From: Tricholoma matsutake
Lineage: Eukaryota > Basidiomycota > Agaricomycetes > Agaricales > Tricholomataceae
Length of the DNA stretch: 64,000 nt
Direction of reading: 5' to 3'
Assembly: GCA_026075535.2 (NCBI GenBank)
Contig: AP026543.1
Location: 10,974,001-11,038,000, forward strand
Part shown: in pieces, positions 23,155-33,699 of the stretch
Position numbering within the stretch: the stretch's first letter is position 1
How the letters are laid out: each line of letters begins with the position of its first letter
Notes under the pieces: generated by a model
Database searches by the model: none
Told to the model about the DNA's origin: nothing
The model's input: only the letters and a program-made list of their open reading frames with translations
Position numbers and translations under genes: made by a program

Positions 23155-24336
23155 ATGCCTCCCATCAGGACTTCCCACTTCGTGTCGCAGACTATGAGCA
23201 GCCTTTCTCAGATGGCCCAGCAGCACGGTGGGCAGTTAGCACGCCACTACAGTTGACTGCAACCATACACATCATGGATCCTGGTGCCACACACAAATCT
23301 ACCGCACTTTCCCCTGACATTACCACTGGCAGTGCAACGACTGGCGAAGGAAGTAGAGAATGCCGCAGTAAGCGGTTCAATGCACAGAAAGGATGCTGGC
23401 AGGCTGCACGAGTATCTGGCTTTCTGCGGTGGCTTGGGAATCAACCACAAGAATGCACTACCTGCCCAGGAGGACCTTCTAATAGCCTGGGCTGCATCTT
23501 ACGCAGGGCGATTTGCGGGGAAGACAGTGGGCACCAAGATCTCAGCTATCAAGAAGGAGCACAAGAGGCGAGGACTACTTTGGCAGGGAGGAGCTCGGTT
23601 GCATCAGACCATCAAAGGTGTAGAGGAACTCAGGCCAGCCTCATCTTTCCGTCCCAAGAGGGCTCCAGTCACTATCTCGATGCTCTTAGATCTCAATGAG
23701 GCGCTCAGCAGGACGTCTGGTCTCGATATCTGTGTTCGTGCAGTTTGCCTTCTATCATTCTTCGCCCAGGTACACAGTGGCGAATTACTACCCCCAACGC
23801 AAAAGCTAGAGAAGTTTGACCCCCGTCAACACGCTACTTTCTCCCACATTGCAGAATCTGATGCGCAGAACAGCACATGCAACCTCCATCTCCCATGGTC
23901 GAAAACCCAAAAAGCTCGCGGAGATGATGTATGGATCCCACGTCAGGAGGCCCCACTGGACCCCATCCACGCCATTCACAAACACTACATCAAGAACAAA
24001 CTAGAGATGAATCACCCCATCGCTGCATATCGAGATGCACACGGCGCGCTGGTCACGCTTACAAGATCCACATTCATCCGTCGCGTCAACCAAATTCTTC
24101 GAGCGACGAACAAGCGTTATCCTCGTGTCACGGGTCATTGCTTCCGTATTGGAGGCACCACATTTTACTTGGTATCGGGAGTGCCACCCGACGTGGTGAA
24201 GAAATTTGGTCACTGGCAATCTCAGGCTTTTCTGGAATACTGGCGCTGCCTGGACTACCTGGGAGCCATTCACATCGAAGGGCTACCACTAAACCCCCTT
24301 GCTCGGCGGCAGCAGAGAAGCCTTCCCAAGGCTTGA
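23155..24336 (+). pseudogene. DIRS tyrosine recombinase
   Basis: This is the site-specific recombinase that would insert the circular DNA copy. The chosen start is the ATG at 23155, in frame with the catalytic part. A TGA at 23254 replaces an expected Arg. Catalytic motifs are GHCFRIGGTTFYL (His-x-x-Arg) and KKFGHWQSQAFLEYWR (His/Trp and nucleophile Tyr). The first catalytic Arg is expected in the block FFAQV-R-SGELLP, but codon 23773-23775 is CAC (His), one CpG transition from CGC. The enzyme is therefore doubly disabled. Confidence 0.8.
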
Positions 24337-24470
24337 TTCACAACTTCGGGTGAGTCTTCGTCACAACTACGACGCGCCTTTAGGCTTGCTTCTCAATTCG
24401 GGTTCCCATAGTCATTCCTCAGCTCACCCCCGGCTCGGTAGGATGGAATCCAGTTTTTCTAGTTACTAAG

Positions 24471-24487
24471 TGGAATCACAGATTCCA
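24471..24487. repeat. Short perfect palindrome after the recombinase gene
   Basis: TGGAATC-ACA-GATTCCA forms a 7 bp stem with a 3 base loop. A related TGGAATCC lies at 24454. It could mark the element end or be chance. Confidence 0.35.
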
Positions 24488-24490
24488 TTT

Positions 24491-25158
24491 CTCGGATCCC
24501 AGCCTATCGCATCCGCCCCCAGATTGCTTAGTATGTGAACTTAGATTAGATTTGTAACACTCTCGCATACATCGATGTACCAGACAATTCTACCAATTGC
24601 AAAAGATATGGGCCTCAGCTCCGACAATGACACCTAGATGCAAATGACCACATCATTGCATCCCTTGTTTCTTTCAATTAGTAATTAACTCTTCTAGGTT
24701 ATAAACGACGTGTAACCAGCACATGACAACGAAAAGGGACACAAGAGCCCAACGATTACGAGGAACAGCTCCGCACCGGTCCCAAGCCCCATTCCAGGGT
24801 GGATCGCGGGTGCTATGTAGCAGCCAATGAGCACCACTGCCTGGATGGGGAGCATGGTCACAACAACTGAGTGCGACCCAGGACCATCACCACCAGCACG
24901 AACACCCGACGATGATGATGGACACTGGCACCAGCACCGACAACGAACACTCAGCACAGAGGAACCGGGTTCGATGTCTGCGAGGATAAGGAGAACGACA
25001 GCAGAGGGGCACGACGGGGAACAGGACGATGGGGGAGACGGCAGTGACGAGAAGTAGGGGATGGGGACGGCTTACAACCGCAATCACATTAACTCTACAT
25101 GTTCCATTGAATGTCACCAGGATTTTACTGTTCATTATCAACAGCGCGTTGAAGCTAC
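24491..25158. other. Intergenic, one small membrane-like ORF
   Basis: A minus-strand frame at 24694-24957 (87 codons) ends in two hydrophobic segments (AVVLIGCYIAPAIHPGMG and ELFLVIVGLLCPFSLSC). It lies directly downstream of the NLR gene and overlaps no known gene. It may be a remnant of a small membrane protein or of a longer NLR tail. No other feature is seen. Confidence 0.3.
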
Positions 25159-28100
25159 TCACAAAGACCCTTCTTCTATTCTCGGCAAGGCAGATGTTTC
25201 CGGACAAGCCGAAATTTGCCCCAATTCGACGTAAGCGCCATGAAGGCCAGTGCGGTCGATTGCCATGGTGACAATATTGAGAGAGAAGATATGGGCAGTG
25301 ACGATGTTCAAGACCGTGGAAATTGACATATCCTGGAGGAGTGCCGAAACCACACCATGCCAGAGTAGGGTAAACACACATGACCAGCTCACGACTGCTG
25401 TCGTGTAAGATAATATTTGTCCAGGCCAGATTGGATGTAGGCCTATACTCCATGGTCCACATGAATGGAATGCGAAATAGAGAAGCACGGCCGTATAGAA
25501 CACGATGATTGGGTGTATCAACACTGATGGCACTATGACACGATAATCTAAGAAAAAGAGTCGAACGATGAGAAATGTTGGCGTGAGTATATGGATAATT
25601 TCATGGACATTGGAAGGGTCAGAACTCTGGCAGTTGTACAGCCTTCCCCCGGAGCATGAGAGGGCAAAAAAGACCGGGATCCACACCAAAATCCAGTTCA
25701 TCACCCCCGCCGTAAAGAACACGACCCCAAGAACGGCGAGAGTGAGCGGATACTCGACCCAGTGCTGCACAAATACCTGGCGTATGTTACCCCAATGATT
25801 ACCAGCCGATGATCTCGGAAGAGGCTGGAATAAAATGGAATTCATGAAATCATCTTTGTAGAAAATACTGGCCAATTCATGTTGTGCGGGAAGGCGTACA
25901 CAGATCTGGTAGACCGCGTAGCGTACAAACGTCTGTGCGGCGCGCTGACTGGCATCAATAAGATTACTGGTCCCGATGATGGCCTGCCATTCTTCATCGA
26001 GGGTGTACAATGCAACCTCAGAGCGCCGCAAACTTATCAAAGTTTGCGTTACCAGTCCAAGAAAATATTTGAGTCGCCTCTGTTCAGGGATAGGTTTGAT
26101 ATCATCAATGGATGTCAAGATCTTCTTGTGTAAAATACTTGTGGGATTGGTGATTTTGTTGCTGAATCGAGGAAACAATGACCACCTCCAGTAATGATAT
26201 GCGAGTGCGCTGTCATCGAGGAGTTGACTTTCGCCACTAAATACCTGGGATATCCATTTGATATTGGCAACTGCGAAATTCAAAGATCGCAAGGCGAAGT
26301 TGAGAGTCGCAATACGAGACGAGTCCTTCGCGCCAGGCCGTAATGTTGGTACTTGAAGTTGCGATTTTGCATTTGCCGCAACAGAAGATGTAAAAATCGT
26401 CACTCGATCGAGATACATGTCAAGGAGGGACATGAGATGCTTTGCAGGATTCGCATTCCCAATGTCGTCACGGTGTCGCAATGTCTCACCGATGTGGGAC
26501 GAAACGTTGCTAAATGAATAGTTGAGGAGATCCTTTACTCCAAGTGGAGTGGGTTCATGCAGGGCATCCACCTCTTCTTGTTCGCGACGCAACCCCGATT
26601 TCTCCCATTCTTCCAGTTGCTTGAGCCGCTCCTGACGCCTCAGCTTCGCGTCTTTCAACTGCCCGCCTGCATTTCGAAAGTTGGTTCTCAAACGCTCCCG
26701 TATATCCGCCATCTCTTCCTGCCGTCGGCATCGTGCGTCGTCCAGTTCATACAGTCGCCTCAATTCCTTCAAATGACCCCATTGGTTACGATCACAGAGT
26801 TCCGATTCAAGCCGCTTATAACGTTGTTTCTTGCTCAGTTCCGTTCGTCTGCGGTCAAAAGAGTCGTTGTACATCTGGAACGGTACCAAGAACCTGTGTG
26901 AAGATAATCCGACGACACATGCTTCGAGGAGTCGTAGGTGGGACTCCCCGGGTCGCATTGCGTCGCAAAGCACATAAAGTTCCGTTTCTCGGATGGGTTT
27001 CCGTACAGTGCTGGGATTATCACGCAGCCGAGTCTCGTGAAGGGGACTCCTCAAACGAAGTAGGATGCGTGACGGATCGGCAACGCGTAGCAGAGTTGCT
27101 TTGTTACTATCGCCAGAGCGAACCAAAAAGTCTTTCAGGGTCTGGTGAACTAACGTGGCCTGCCATCTATCATCCGAGGCCTGGCGAAACTCCACCAGAA
27201 TTCCGAGCACCCGCTCCAATAGCTTCCTGATGTCAGCAATGTGTCTGCTTTCGTTGAGCTGATGGCCTGTCAGGGCAACTGTGGTGTCCAACAAAGCGGA
27301 AGTTATTGGCTGCTGTGAATAAACGATCCACTGCAGGGCCCATACAGCCAATTTGCTATCAGATTCTTGATTCTGCTTCATCCTTCGGTCGAGGTACTGA
27401 GCGTAAAGGTCATCCAGTTCCTCTGGTGAACGTTCTATCTCGTTCTCCATGTGCACTGGTGACAGAAGTTTGATATTTTCAAACTTGAGAACAATATAGA
27501 GAAACATATTCCCCGCGGCGTGTGTCATGTAGTCTGCCAACTCAGTTGGATCACGTGGATACTGATATTCTGATTTCAGTTCGTATGCTTTGGCGAATGC
27601 GAGACGATGAAGATCGTTCTGGGTAGTGTTGTTTCCCCCAACCTCTACACGGCACCAGCCGCCTAATCGATCCTCGACGGTTCTCTCCTTTCGACTAAGA
27701 CAGGCAAGTTTCAGCTCGACTCCCCTGGATTCCGTTTGAAGCAACTGGATGATGCCATCGGATTTAACAACCTCGTCATTGCATTCATCCAGGGCATCAA
27801 TAATTATCCTTCAACGAAACTTATTTCAGTCAAGCACAAACGTAAATCGTGCAGGCTTACCATGCTTTCGAAAACGTCCCTAACATCACCATTAAATGCT
27901 CCACAAGCTTTCCAACAGGGAAATTGAAATTCGTCGATGCGAACGTCACATACTCCACAAACACCGGGAAATTCTCCAATTGTAAATCAGGGTTGTTAAC
28001 GAGTTGCGTGAGAAGAGTCAATGCAATTGAATTCGAAGATGCTTTCAGGTTAGCTGCGCTCCTGCCATCACAAAAGAAATACAACAAGACTTCGGAGGAT

Positions 28101-29205
28101 GAACTTTGGGTCGTTGTATTTTTCTTGCTTTTGGCAATTCGCTCCTGAACAAAATCAATCAGGTAGGCGGCGAGGACGCTCTTGCCAGTGCCCGGACCGC
28201 CATGAATCCAGAGGTTGTCTGTAGGGCCATCCAACCATGCTGCTATCAGTGGGTGAGTCAAAGACCACGAGCACGTATTTTCGAATCGGGCTTTGCGGCG
28301 GGCTTCCAAGTCCTCTTCGTAGGGAACGCGGTTGATTCGTAGAAGTATTTCCCTCTTTTTCTGCGCTGCAATAAAAACATCAGATTAAGAAGCGATCCTG
28401 GAAGTAAGCGCTATCACATAACACGCTTATCACGCTTGTCAGGAAATGTGTAATATCGATGTCGTTCTTGAGGCGAGCGTAAGCATCGTCAAGGTTGGAG
28501 GTGCCGAAGAAACTAGCTGTGACCTGTATAAATTCTTATACACAATTAGCAGACAAGAACGAAGAGATTGACGGATCGATATACTATTTTTCCCAAGAAA
28601 CTTGGCAGCATCCAAAAGAAATCTGACCATTCCTGAAAAGACTTGGGTGACGGCACGATTGTATGGCTGAATAGACGAAAGTGAGCTGATGAGGGGCAGG
28701 GTGTCGGCAATGAGGAGGAAAGTGTCTGCCATCGCTACAGGATTATGAGTTAAACAACTCGTGAAAATAGTAAATATTGGGCGAATACCCGTAATGATGT
28801 TTTCCCGATTTACGCATAACTAACTCCCCAGTCGATGTGTCAGATAATGGAGAAAGCGGCTAAGCAACAGATACATACCTTCAGAATCACAGCGATCGAC
28901 GCAAATACAATCGGGGCGACAGGCCTACCAGCTTGGAAGAGAGGTCCAACAATGGCAGCGATTGCGTCTAGTGAAGCGGCACAACTAGCTAACTTTCTCG
29001 ATAACTCCCCTCTGTCCTTTGGCACCTTATCCTTGAGGGCTTTCATCGCCTCTTCGACGTCGCGTAGCGATGAATGTTGGCACTTGCGTTGATATTCATG
29101 CCGGTCCACTACGATCCCCTTGAGTGTAGATTTCAACTGATTGATCAGATCTGATACGCTCTCGTCGACAAGAATAGTTGATGGGGTTGAAGCCGAAGAT
29201 GACAT
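25159..29205 (-). CDS. NACHT (STAND/NLR) protein with coiled coil and membrane tail
   Basis: A five-exon model keeps one frame for 1244 residues: 29205-28875, 28734-28585, 28516-28418, 28365-27861, 27808-25159. Introns are 140, 68, 52 and 52 bp with GT-AG ends; intron 1 is least certain. The protein is a signal-transducing P-loop NTPase of the fungal NLR type. Walker A is GGPGTGKS (residues 249-256) and Walker B is IIIDALDEC (363-371). A charged coiled coil spans about 679-779. Residues 1051-1212 hold about six hydrophobic helices. There are no WD40, ankyrin or TPR repeats at the C-terminus. Fungal NLRs usually act in self/non-self recognition; here membrane action is inferred. The gene is rich in CpG and free of stops, unlike everything around it. 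Confidence 0.85.
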
Positions 29206-29620
29206 GAAGATTTGACACCCTGTGCTGTAGGTCGATTGAATGTGGTAGTTTTCTGCAGTCGTTGGACAATGATGGCGTTGAGAAAACGTTATGATTCTGT
29301 AATCCCAACTTATGTTATGTCGACTATTTAATTTAGGGCGATCGGATGACTAAGCGGTGAATATACGCGACATGCCGAGTCTCACAAGGGTCCAATCGGA
29401 CGTGGATCTCACTTAGATGACTGGAATAAACCTTAATCTGTTCACACGCGGCCATGACCTGCCCCCCCCTTGAATAGAGTCTACAGACGAGAATAAACCA
29501 TTTTTGGTAGTCGCCAAACAACGATGTCATGATACACCTCAGCACCTCCTGTGTTACTATCATCATGATAACGCGCCGTCAATCAAATAACCCGGGATAG
29601 CTTTGAATATGACCAGCACA
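29206..29620. other. Upstream region of the NLR gene
   Basis: This is the likely promoter side of the minus-strand NLR gene. I see no TATA box or other motif I would defend. It contains a C-run at 29460-29468 and no coding frame. Confidence 0.4.
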
Positions 29621-30011
29621 CAATTCCAAATGCATCAACTACTGTACGTCCCGTTGCTCCTACTCCCACGCTGCAAGGAACTCCTGCCGTGTCTCCTGGC
29701 CTCACTACATCTATACCGCCTGCTCTTGTGCCCAACTTGTGCCTTCAGTATCTACTCCGGCTTTCCCGCCCCATCATGTCGCATCTACACCAACCTCCAC
29801 GACAACAACTGCAAACAGTCACTATTTTAATGAAGCCGCCATCGATCTTCGTAACACGGCACTACTTCGAAACCTCTTGCGTGCACAGCTTAACAGACTG
29901 TGCAAATACTATGGTGTAAAGGCTAAGGGTACAAATGAGGACATTATCTATGCTCTTTCTGCTATTGTATACCCTCCACCTCCTTCACAGACTCTCTGCT
30001 CAACTTTATAA
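29621..30011 (+). pseudogene. Fragment with a SAP-like motif
   Basis: A Pro/Thr-rich stretch leads, after a frame change near 29735, to ALLRNLLRAQLNRLCKYYGV and then AKGTNEDIIYALSAI. The last part has the spacing of a SAP motif (helix, KG.K.ELI, helix), a small DNA-binding fold. No start codon or catalytic partner is nearby. It may be the N-terminal or linker part of a lost nuclear or transposon protein. Confidence 0.4.
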
Positions 30012-30994
30012 CAAGCTTTAACACTCAACCAGTTTATTTTTAGCACATTCAAACTTGGAGATTCAATTTGTAGCTCTACCCATATTTTTTACTTATATAA
30101 TTGAGTATTTATTCAATAAAAGCTCCCCAATAGACATGATGTGGTGGAGTAAGGGACTTTGGTCATCAGAACCAAACAATTTCCTTTTTTGAGAACAATG
30201 GAACATTGAGCAAGGGTGCCAGTGTCTCTCTAGCCTGCCGAGAGACCACCGGCAACCGGTGTCCAGCCGAACGTCAACGCCAGCACATTGATCATTCAAC
30301 CCATCGTTTTCTCACTGCTACCATCGTACTATTTGCTTGTACATATATTCCATAATTTTCTCAGATTTTATGACAATTTATTTCATTTTATTCAAGTACA
30401 CTTGTTAAAAGTTTGAAAACATTGGAACGGTTTTGTTGGCCACTGTATAATTTACATAGTTAATTATCCTCGCTCGCTATCTTTCACCCACCATCCCACC
30501 CAAATACTATTGCCCCCTTTTTTAATAGTCATTCATTGCATTGTTTCCATTCCATACATAAGGTCAAGAACATCATAACAATATGATTTTACATCGGCTC
30601 AACCAAGCAGAATCTGTTTCAAGCTGCAAAATCATGGCAGAGATGATCATGCTAGCCCAGCAAAAGTTGAGGCTGGATATGGTGGAAAGTCATCAACCCT
30701 GTCTCCCACAGTTGATCAACACGTGCAACACTGTTGCACTCATCATCTCTGACTATGAGCATGCCCCTCTACTCATTCCTGACTATTTCCCCTCACTTTT
30801 TTGGTATATAGTACTTATGCATGTATATATATAGTGATTATAAACATTTATTTTTGCTTTTTCACCTATGTCTATCATCTAAGCATGCAATCAACATTCT
30901 CCCTTGAACAAGGGAAAAGCAGGGGCCAACCATGGTAAAAAAAAACTGGCACCACAGTTGTGGTGTTCAAATGGGTGCAGTTTTGACAGGCAAA
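30012..30994. other. AT-rich, no gene
   Basis: There is no assignable frame. An 83-codon frame at 30583-30834 has no recognisable motif. A short CpG-bearing patch at 30232-30282 carries the palindrome ACCGGCAACCGGT. Confidence 0.45.
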
Positions 30995-31260
30995 AATAGA
31001 AATAGGTGGAAATAGGCAGATCAAGGCTGCCGAATGACATCATACCAAGGAGTAGATGTTGGAAGGGGTCTCTAAATATAAAAATGTCAACATGCACAAA
31101 TGTGATAGAAAGGGAAATTAGTAATAAAATAAGGAAAAATCATAGAAAATGAAGAATAGAAGGAAATGAAGTGAGGAAAAATATAGGACAAATGTAAAAA
31201 TTAGGAGAAACACACAGGGCACCCCCCCTAGTCCCCCCTAGTCCCCCCTAGTCCCCTTAG
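30995..31260 (+). repeat. Left arm of the long inverted repeat
   Basis: It is the inverted partner of 32058-32320. The outer half is A-rich. The inner end is a C-rich run of CCCCCCTAGT units that is shorter in the right arm. Confidence 0.75.
31222..31256 (-). other. Potential G-quadruplex motif
   Basis: On the minus strand four runs of 4, 6, 6 and 7 G are separated by ACTA or CTA-type spacers. This fits the standard four-tract pattern with short loops. The right arm carries a weaker version. Whether it folds is untested. Confidence 0.55.
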
Positions 31261-31352
31261 AATTGCAAGATATGCCTATTTGCATTGCATGGAATGCTCT
31301 GCACTAGTATATATATCACATGAGATATGTCTGTCACTTTATCTTGACTAGT

Positions 31353-32057
31353 ATGGACCATGATCAGAGGCGACGCCTTATTGCACATGCTGCTGGTATC
31401 ATTGTCAATGCTGCTGTTGCTGAAACCATCACTTATACTACTCCACTCTTTTGCAAAACACCATATCATACCTCTGCCTTATCAGGTGCTGCCTGGGTTG
31501 CTGAATTATTAAATGGTCACCCTGAGCACATTTGCTGTGAGCTTGGTGTCCATAAACATGTCTTCCAGATCCTTGTCTCATGCCTCCAAATCATTGGAGT
31601 ATCACACTCTAAGGATGTTCTCCTCAAAGAACAGCTGGCAATATTCTTGTATAGATGTGTTACAGGACTCTCAATTCAAAAGGTTTCAGTGTTCAAATGA
31701 TACAATCTCCAAGTATGTTTCCACCCTTTCACTAGAGATCTAAATTTACATCAACCTTGCCTAGATATTTCCTGAAGATGCTGCTCATTTTTTCATCTAA
31801 ACCTTTTTATTCTGACTTTGTCCAGCTGCTGAAGATCAATGACCCTATTTCCTCATATATCTATGATAACCCAAAGTTTCACCCAACTTTGATGGTACTA
31901 TTGGGGCAATTGATGGAACACATTTTGACTGCTCTGGTACAGCAGGGCAGCATGCCATGGCTCATGATCACAAAGGACATGTAACCCAGAACTGTCTTGC
32001 TGCATGCGATTTCAATCACAGATTTGTCTATATTGTCAGTGGCTGGGAGGGTTCTTG
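31353..32057 (+). pseudogene. PIF/Harbinger transposase (DDE_4), truncated
   Basis: The reading starts at MDHDQRRRLIAHAAG and contains ICCELGVHKHVFQILVSCLQ, LLKEQLAIFLYRCVTGLSIQ, then after frame changes near 31700-31880 DGTIGAIDGTHFD (first catalytic Asp region) and HVTQNCLAACDFNHRFVYI followed by SGWEGS. That last block carries the second Asp. The third acidic motif is missing because the frame runs into the right inverted arm. The gene is inactive. Confidence 0.75.
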
Positions 32058-32320
32058 TAAGGGGACTAGGGAGGACTCAGGGGGGTGCCCTGTGTGTTTC
32101 TTCTATTTTTTACATTCATCCTATATTTTTCCTCACTTCATTTCCTTCTATTCTTCATTTTCTATGATTTTTCCTTATTTTATTACTAATTTCCTGTTTT
32201 ATCACATTTGTGCATGTTGACAGTTTTATGATTAGAGGCGGAACACCCCTTCCAACATCTACCCCTTGGTATGATGTCATTTGGCAGTTTTGATGTGCCT
32301 ATCTCTGGCTTTTCTATTTT
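32058..32320 (-). repeat. Right arm of the long inverted repeat
   Basis: Its reverse complement follows the left arm with scattered substitutions, small gaps in the C-rich inner end, and a short insertion near 32235. The outer limit is approximate. Confidence 0.75.
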
Positions 32321-32568
32321 TAGATTTGCCTTTGCTAGGTGTGCCTCCAATCCCTGTAATATGTAGTAGAATTTTAATTCTGGATTTCCCTTTGCTAGAG
32401 GCTGAGGTTGCCCTTATAGTAGAAAACTCTCTCCTAAGGCCCAAAATTGTGAACACACTGCCCAAGATAGGCAGGTACAGACTGGATGATGCTTCCTGAA
32501 GCTCCACAGACTCCCTACACACCGTTCCTGACAGTCCTGCCTTTAGTGCACCCCCATTTCTGCCTAAT

Positions 32569-33699
32569 GTGCCCCCTAGCACCATGGACACATCAGAGCA
32601 CCTCAACACGCCTGAAAGTGACATTACCGGAATATGTGCAGAAATCAATTCGCTTAAATCTATGATTGAAAACTTTGTCAGAACCCTTCAGACTACCTCC
32701 TTGACCAATATTCCCCCCATTGTGACTCCAAGCACGCCCAACAATGATGTGCTGCCTAACGCGCCCACTAAGGAGCACACCCAGATCAAACCATCCCCCC
32801 CCACTGAATTTAATGATGTGCATGCACAGGGGTGTGCATTCCTTAATTCCTGTGAGTTGTACATCAGTCTCCAGTCACATCAATTTGTTGACAATGCTGC
32901 AAATATTTATTGGGCCTTCACATACATGAAATCTGAATGCACCTATCTCTATGTGGACCATATTCTGCACCAAACTGAAGAGCTTGGTTCTCTATCTTTC
33001 TCCACTTGGGGTGACTTTTGAGCAGAGTTTGTATGCCACTTTTGTCCCCTCAACAAGTGCCACCAAGCAGTGACACAGCTCGAGTCATCCTCTTACCATC
33101 AGGCATGTCGATTGGTGGATGATTATATCGATGAGTTTAAGGATTCGGTGGACATGGCAGGATATGGGAGTGGGCTACCAGTAGTGGTGAAGTTCCAACG
33201 GGGCCTCAATCAAGAGATTCAGGACCAGATTGCACAGATGTTGGAAGGGCACCCAGTGGACAATGATATCTATGCTTGGTATGAAGCTGCTTCACTCTGT
33301 GATGAGAACCAACTCACAAATGCAGTGTTTAATGCTGCATTCCATGCTCCAACTACCACTCATGTGCCCTACACCTTCAATCAAACCCTTCCCCACCATA
33401 ACCCCATTCTCCATCAGACTCCTGCACCCAACATCAATGTCCTGGTACCAATGGATGTTGATGTGGCCCATAGCTGTGCATATAGGTTGGATCTCTGCTA
33501 CTGCTGTGGGGAAACTGGGCACAGGGCCAGAGTGTGTCCCCATCATCAGGATATCTGCATGCTCACCCCCAAGGGGCAATATGAACTCCTCCAAGACCTG
33601 ATGGCGCTTGTAGATGTCAAGGAAGCGAAGGATCAGGTTGCAGAGAAGATGAAGTCAGAAGTTGTAGAGGAGCAGGATTTTGCTATTTGCAGCAAGTGA
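32569..33699 (+). pseudogene. Gag of Gypsy C
   Basis: One frame of 376 codons is broken only by TGA at 33019 (after TWGDF, where Arg is expected before AEF). The likely start is the ATG near 32584. Capsid-like helices (YWAFTYMKSE, ACRLVDDYIDEFKDSV) are followed by a Pro/His-rich linker and the zinc knuckle CYCCGETGHRARVC, a canonical CX2CX4HX4C. The end overlaps the pol frame by a few codons near 33690, so pol would need a frameshift. Confidence 0.75.

Larger units (their letters stand above)
19040..24490 (+). mobile_element. DIRS-type tyrosine-recombinase retrotransposon, nearly complete
   Basis: The order is leader, gag, reverse transcriptase-RNase H, then tyrosine recombinase, with no integrase or protease. 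This is the defining layout of the DIRS order (DIRS/Ngaro). The left end is set by alignment with the minus-strand fragment at 10733-11805, which begins to match near 19040-19090. I could not find the split direct or inverted terminal repeats expected for this order, so the ends are approximate. The element is CpG-rich compared with its neighbours, suggesting it is younger, but each gene has stops or a frameshift. Confidence 0.8.
30995..32320 (+). mobile_element. PIF/Harbinger-type transposon relic with very long inverted repeats
   Basis: A transposase fragment lies between two arms of about 260 bp in inverted orientation: 30995-31260 and 32058-32320. The arms match almost base for base over long runs, for example around GATGTTGGAAGGGG, AATTAGTAATAAAATAAGG and ACACACAGGGCACC. 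The right arm begins inside the transposase reading, so the gene is truncated. Usual PIF/Harbinger repeats are far shorter. No TTA/TAA target duplication could be fixed because the outer ends fade. Confidence 0.65.

Noticed and set aside
23106..23699. Alternative ORF overlapping the DIRS recombinase start
   Set aside because: It is Ser/Thr/Gly rich without domains, while the other frame gives continuous recombinase sequence from 23155.
24694..24957. Small membrane protein of the PMP3 type
   Set aside because: It has two hydrophobic segments but lacks the conserved PMP3 pattern. Kept only as a doubtful ORF.
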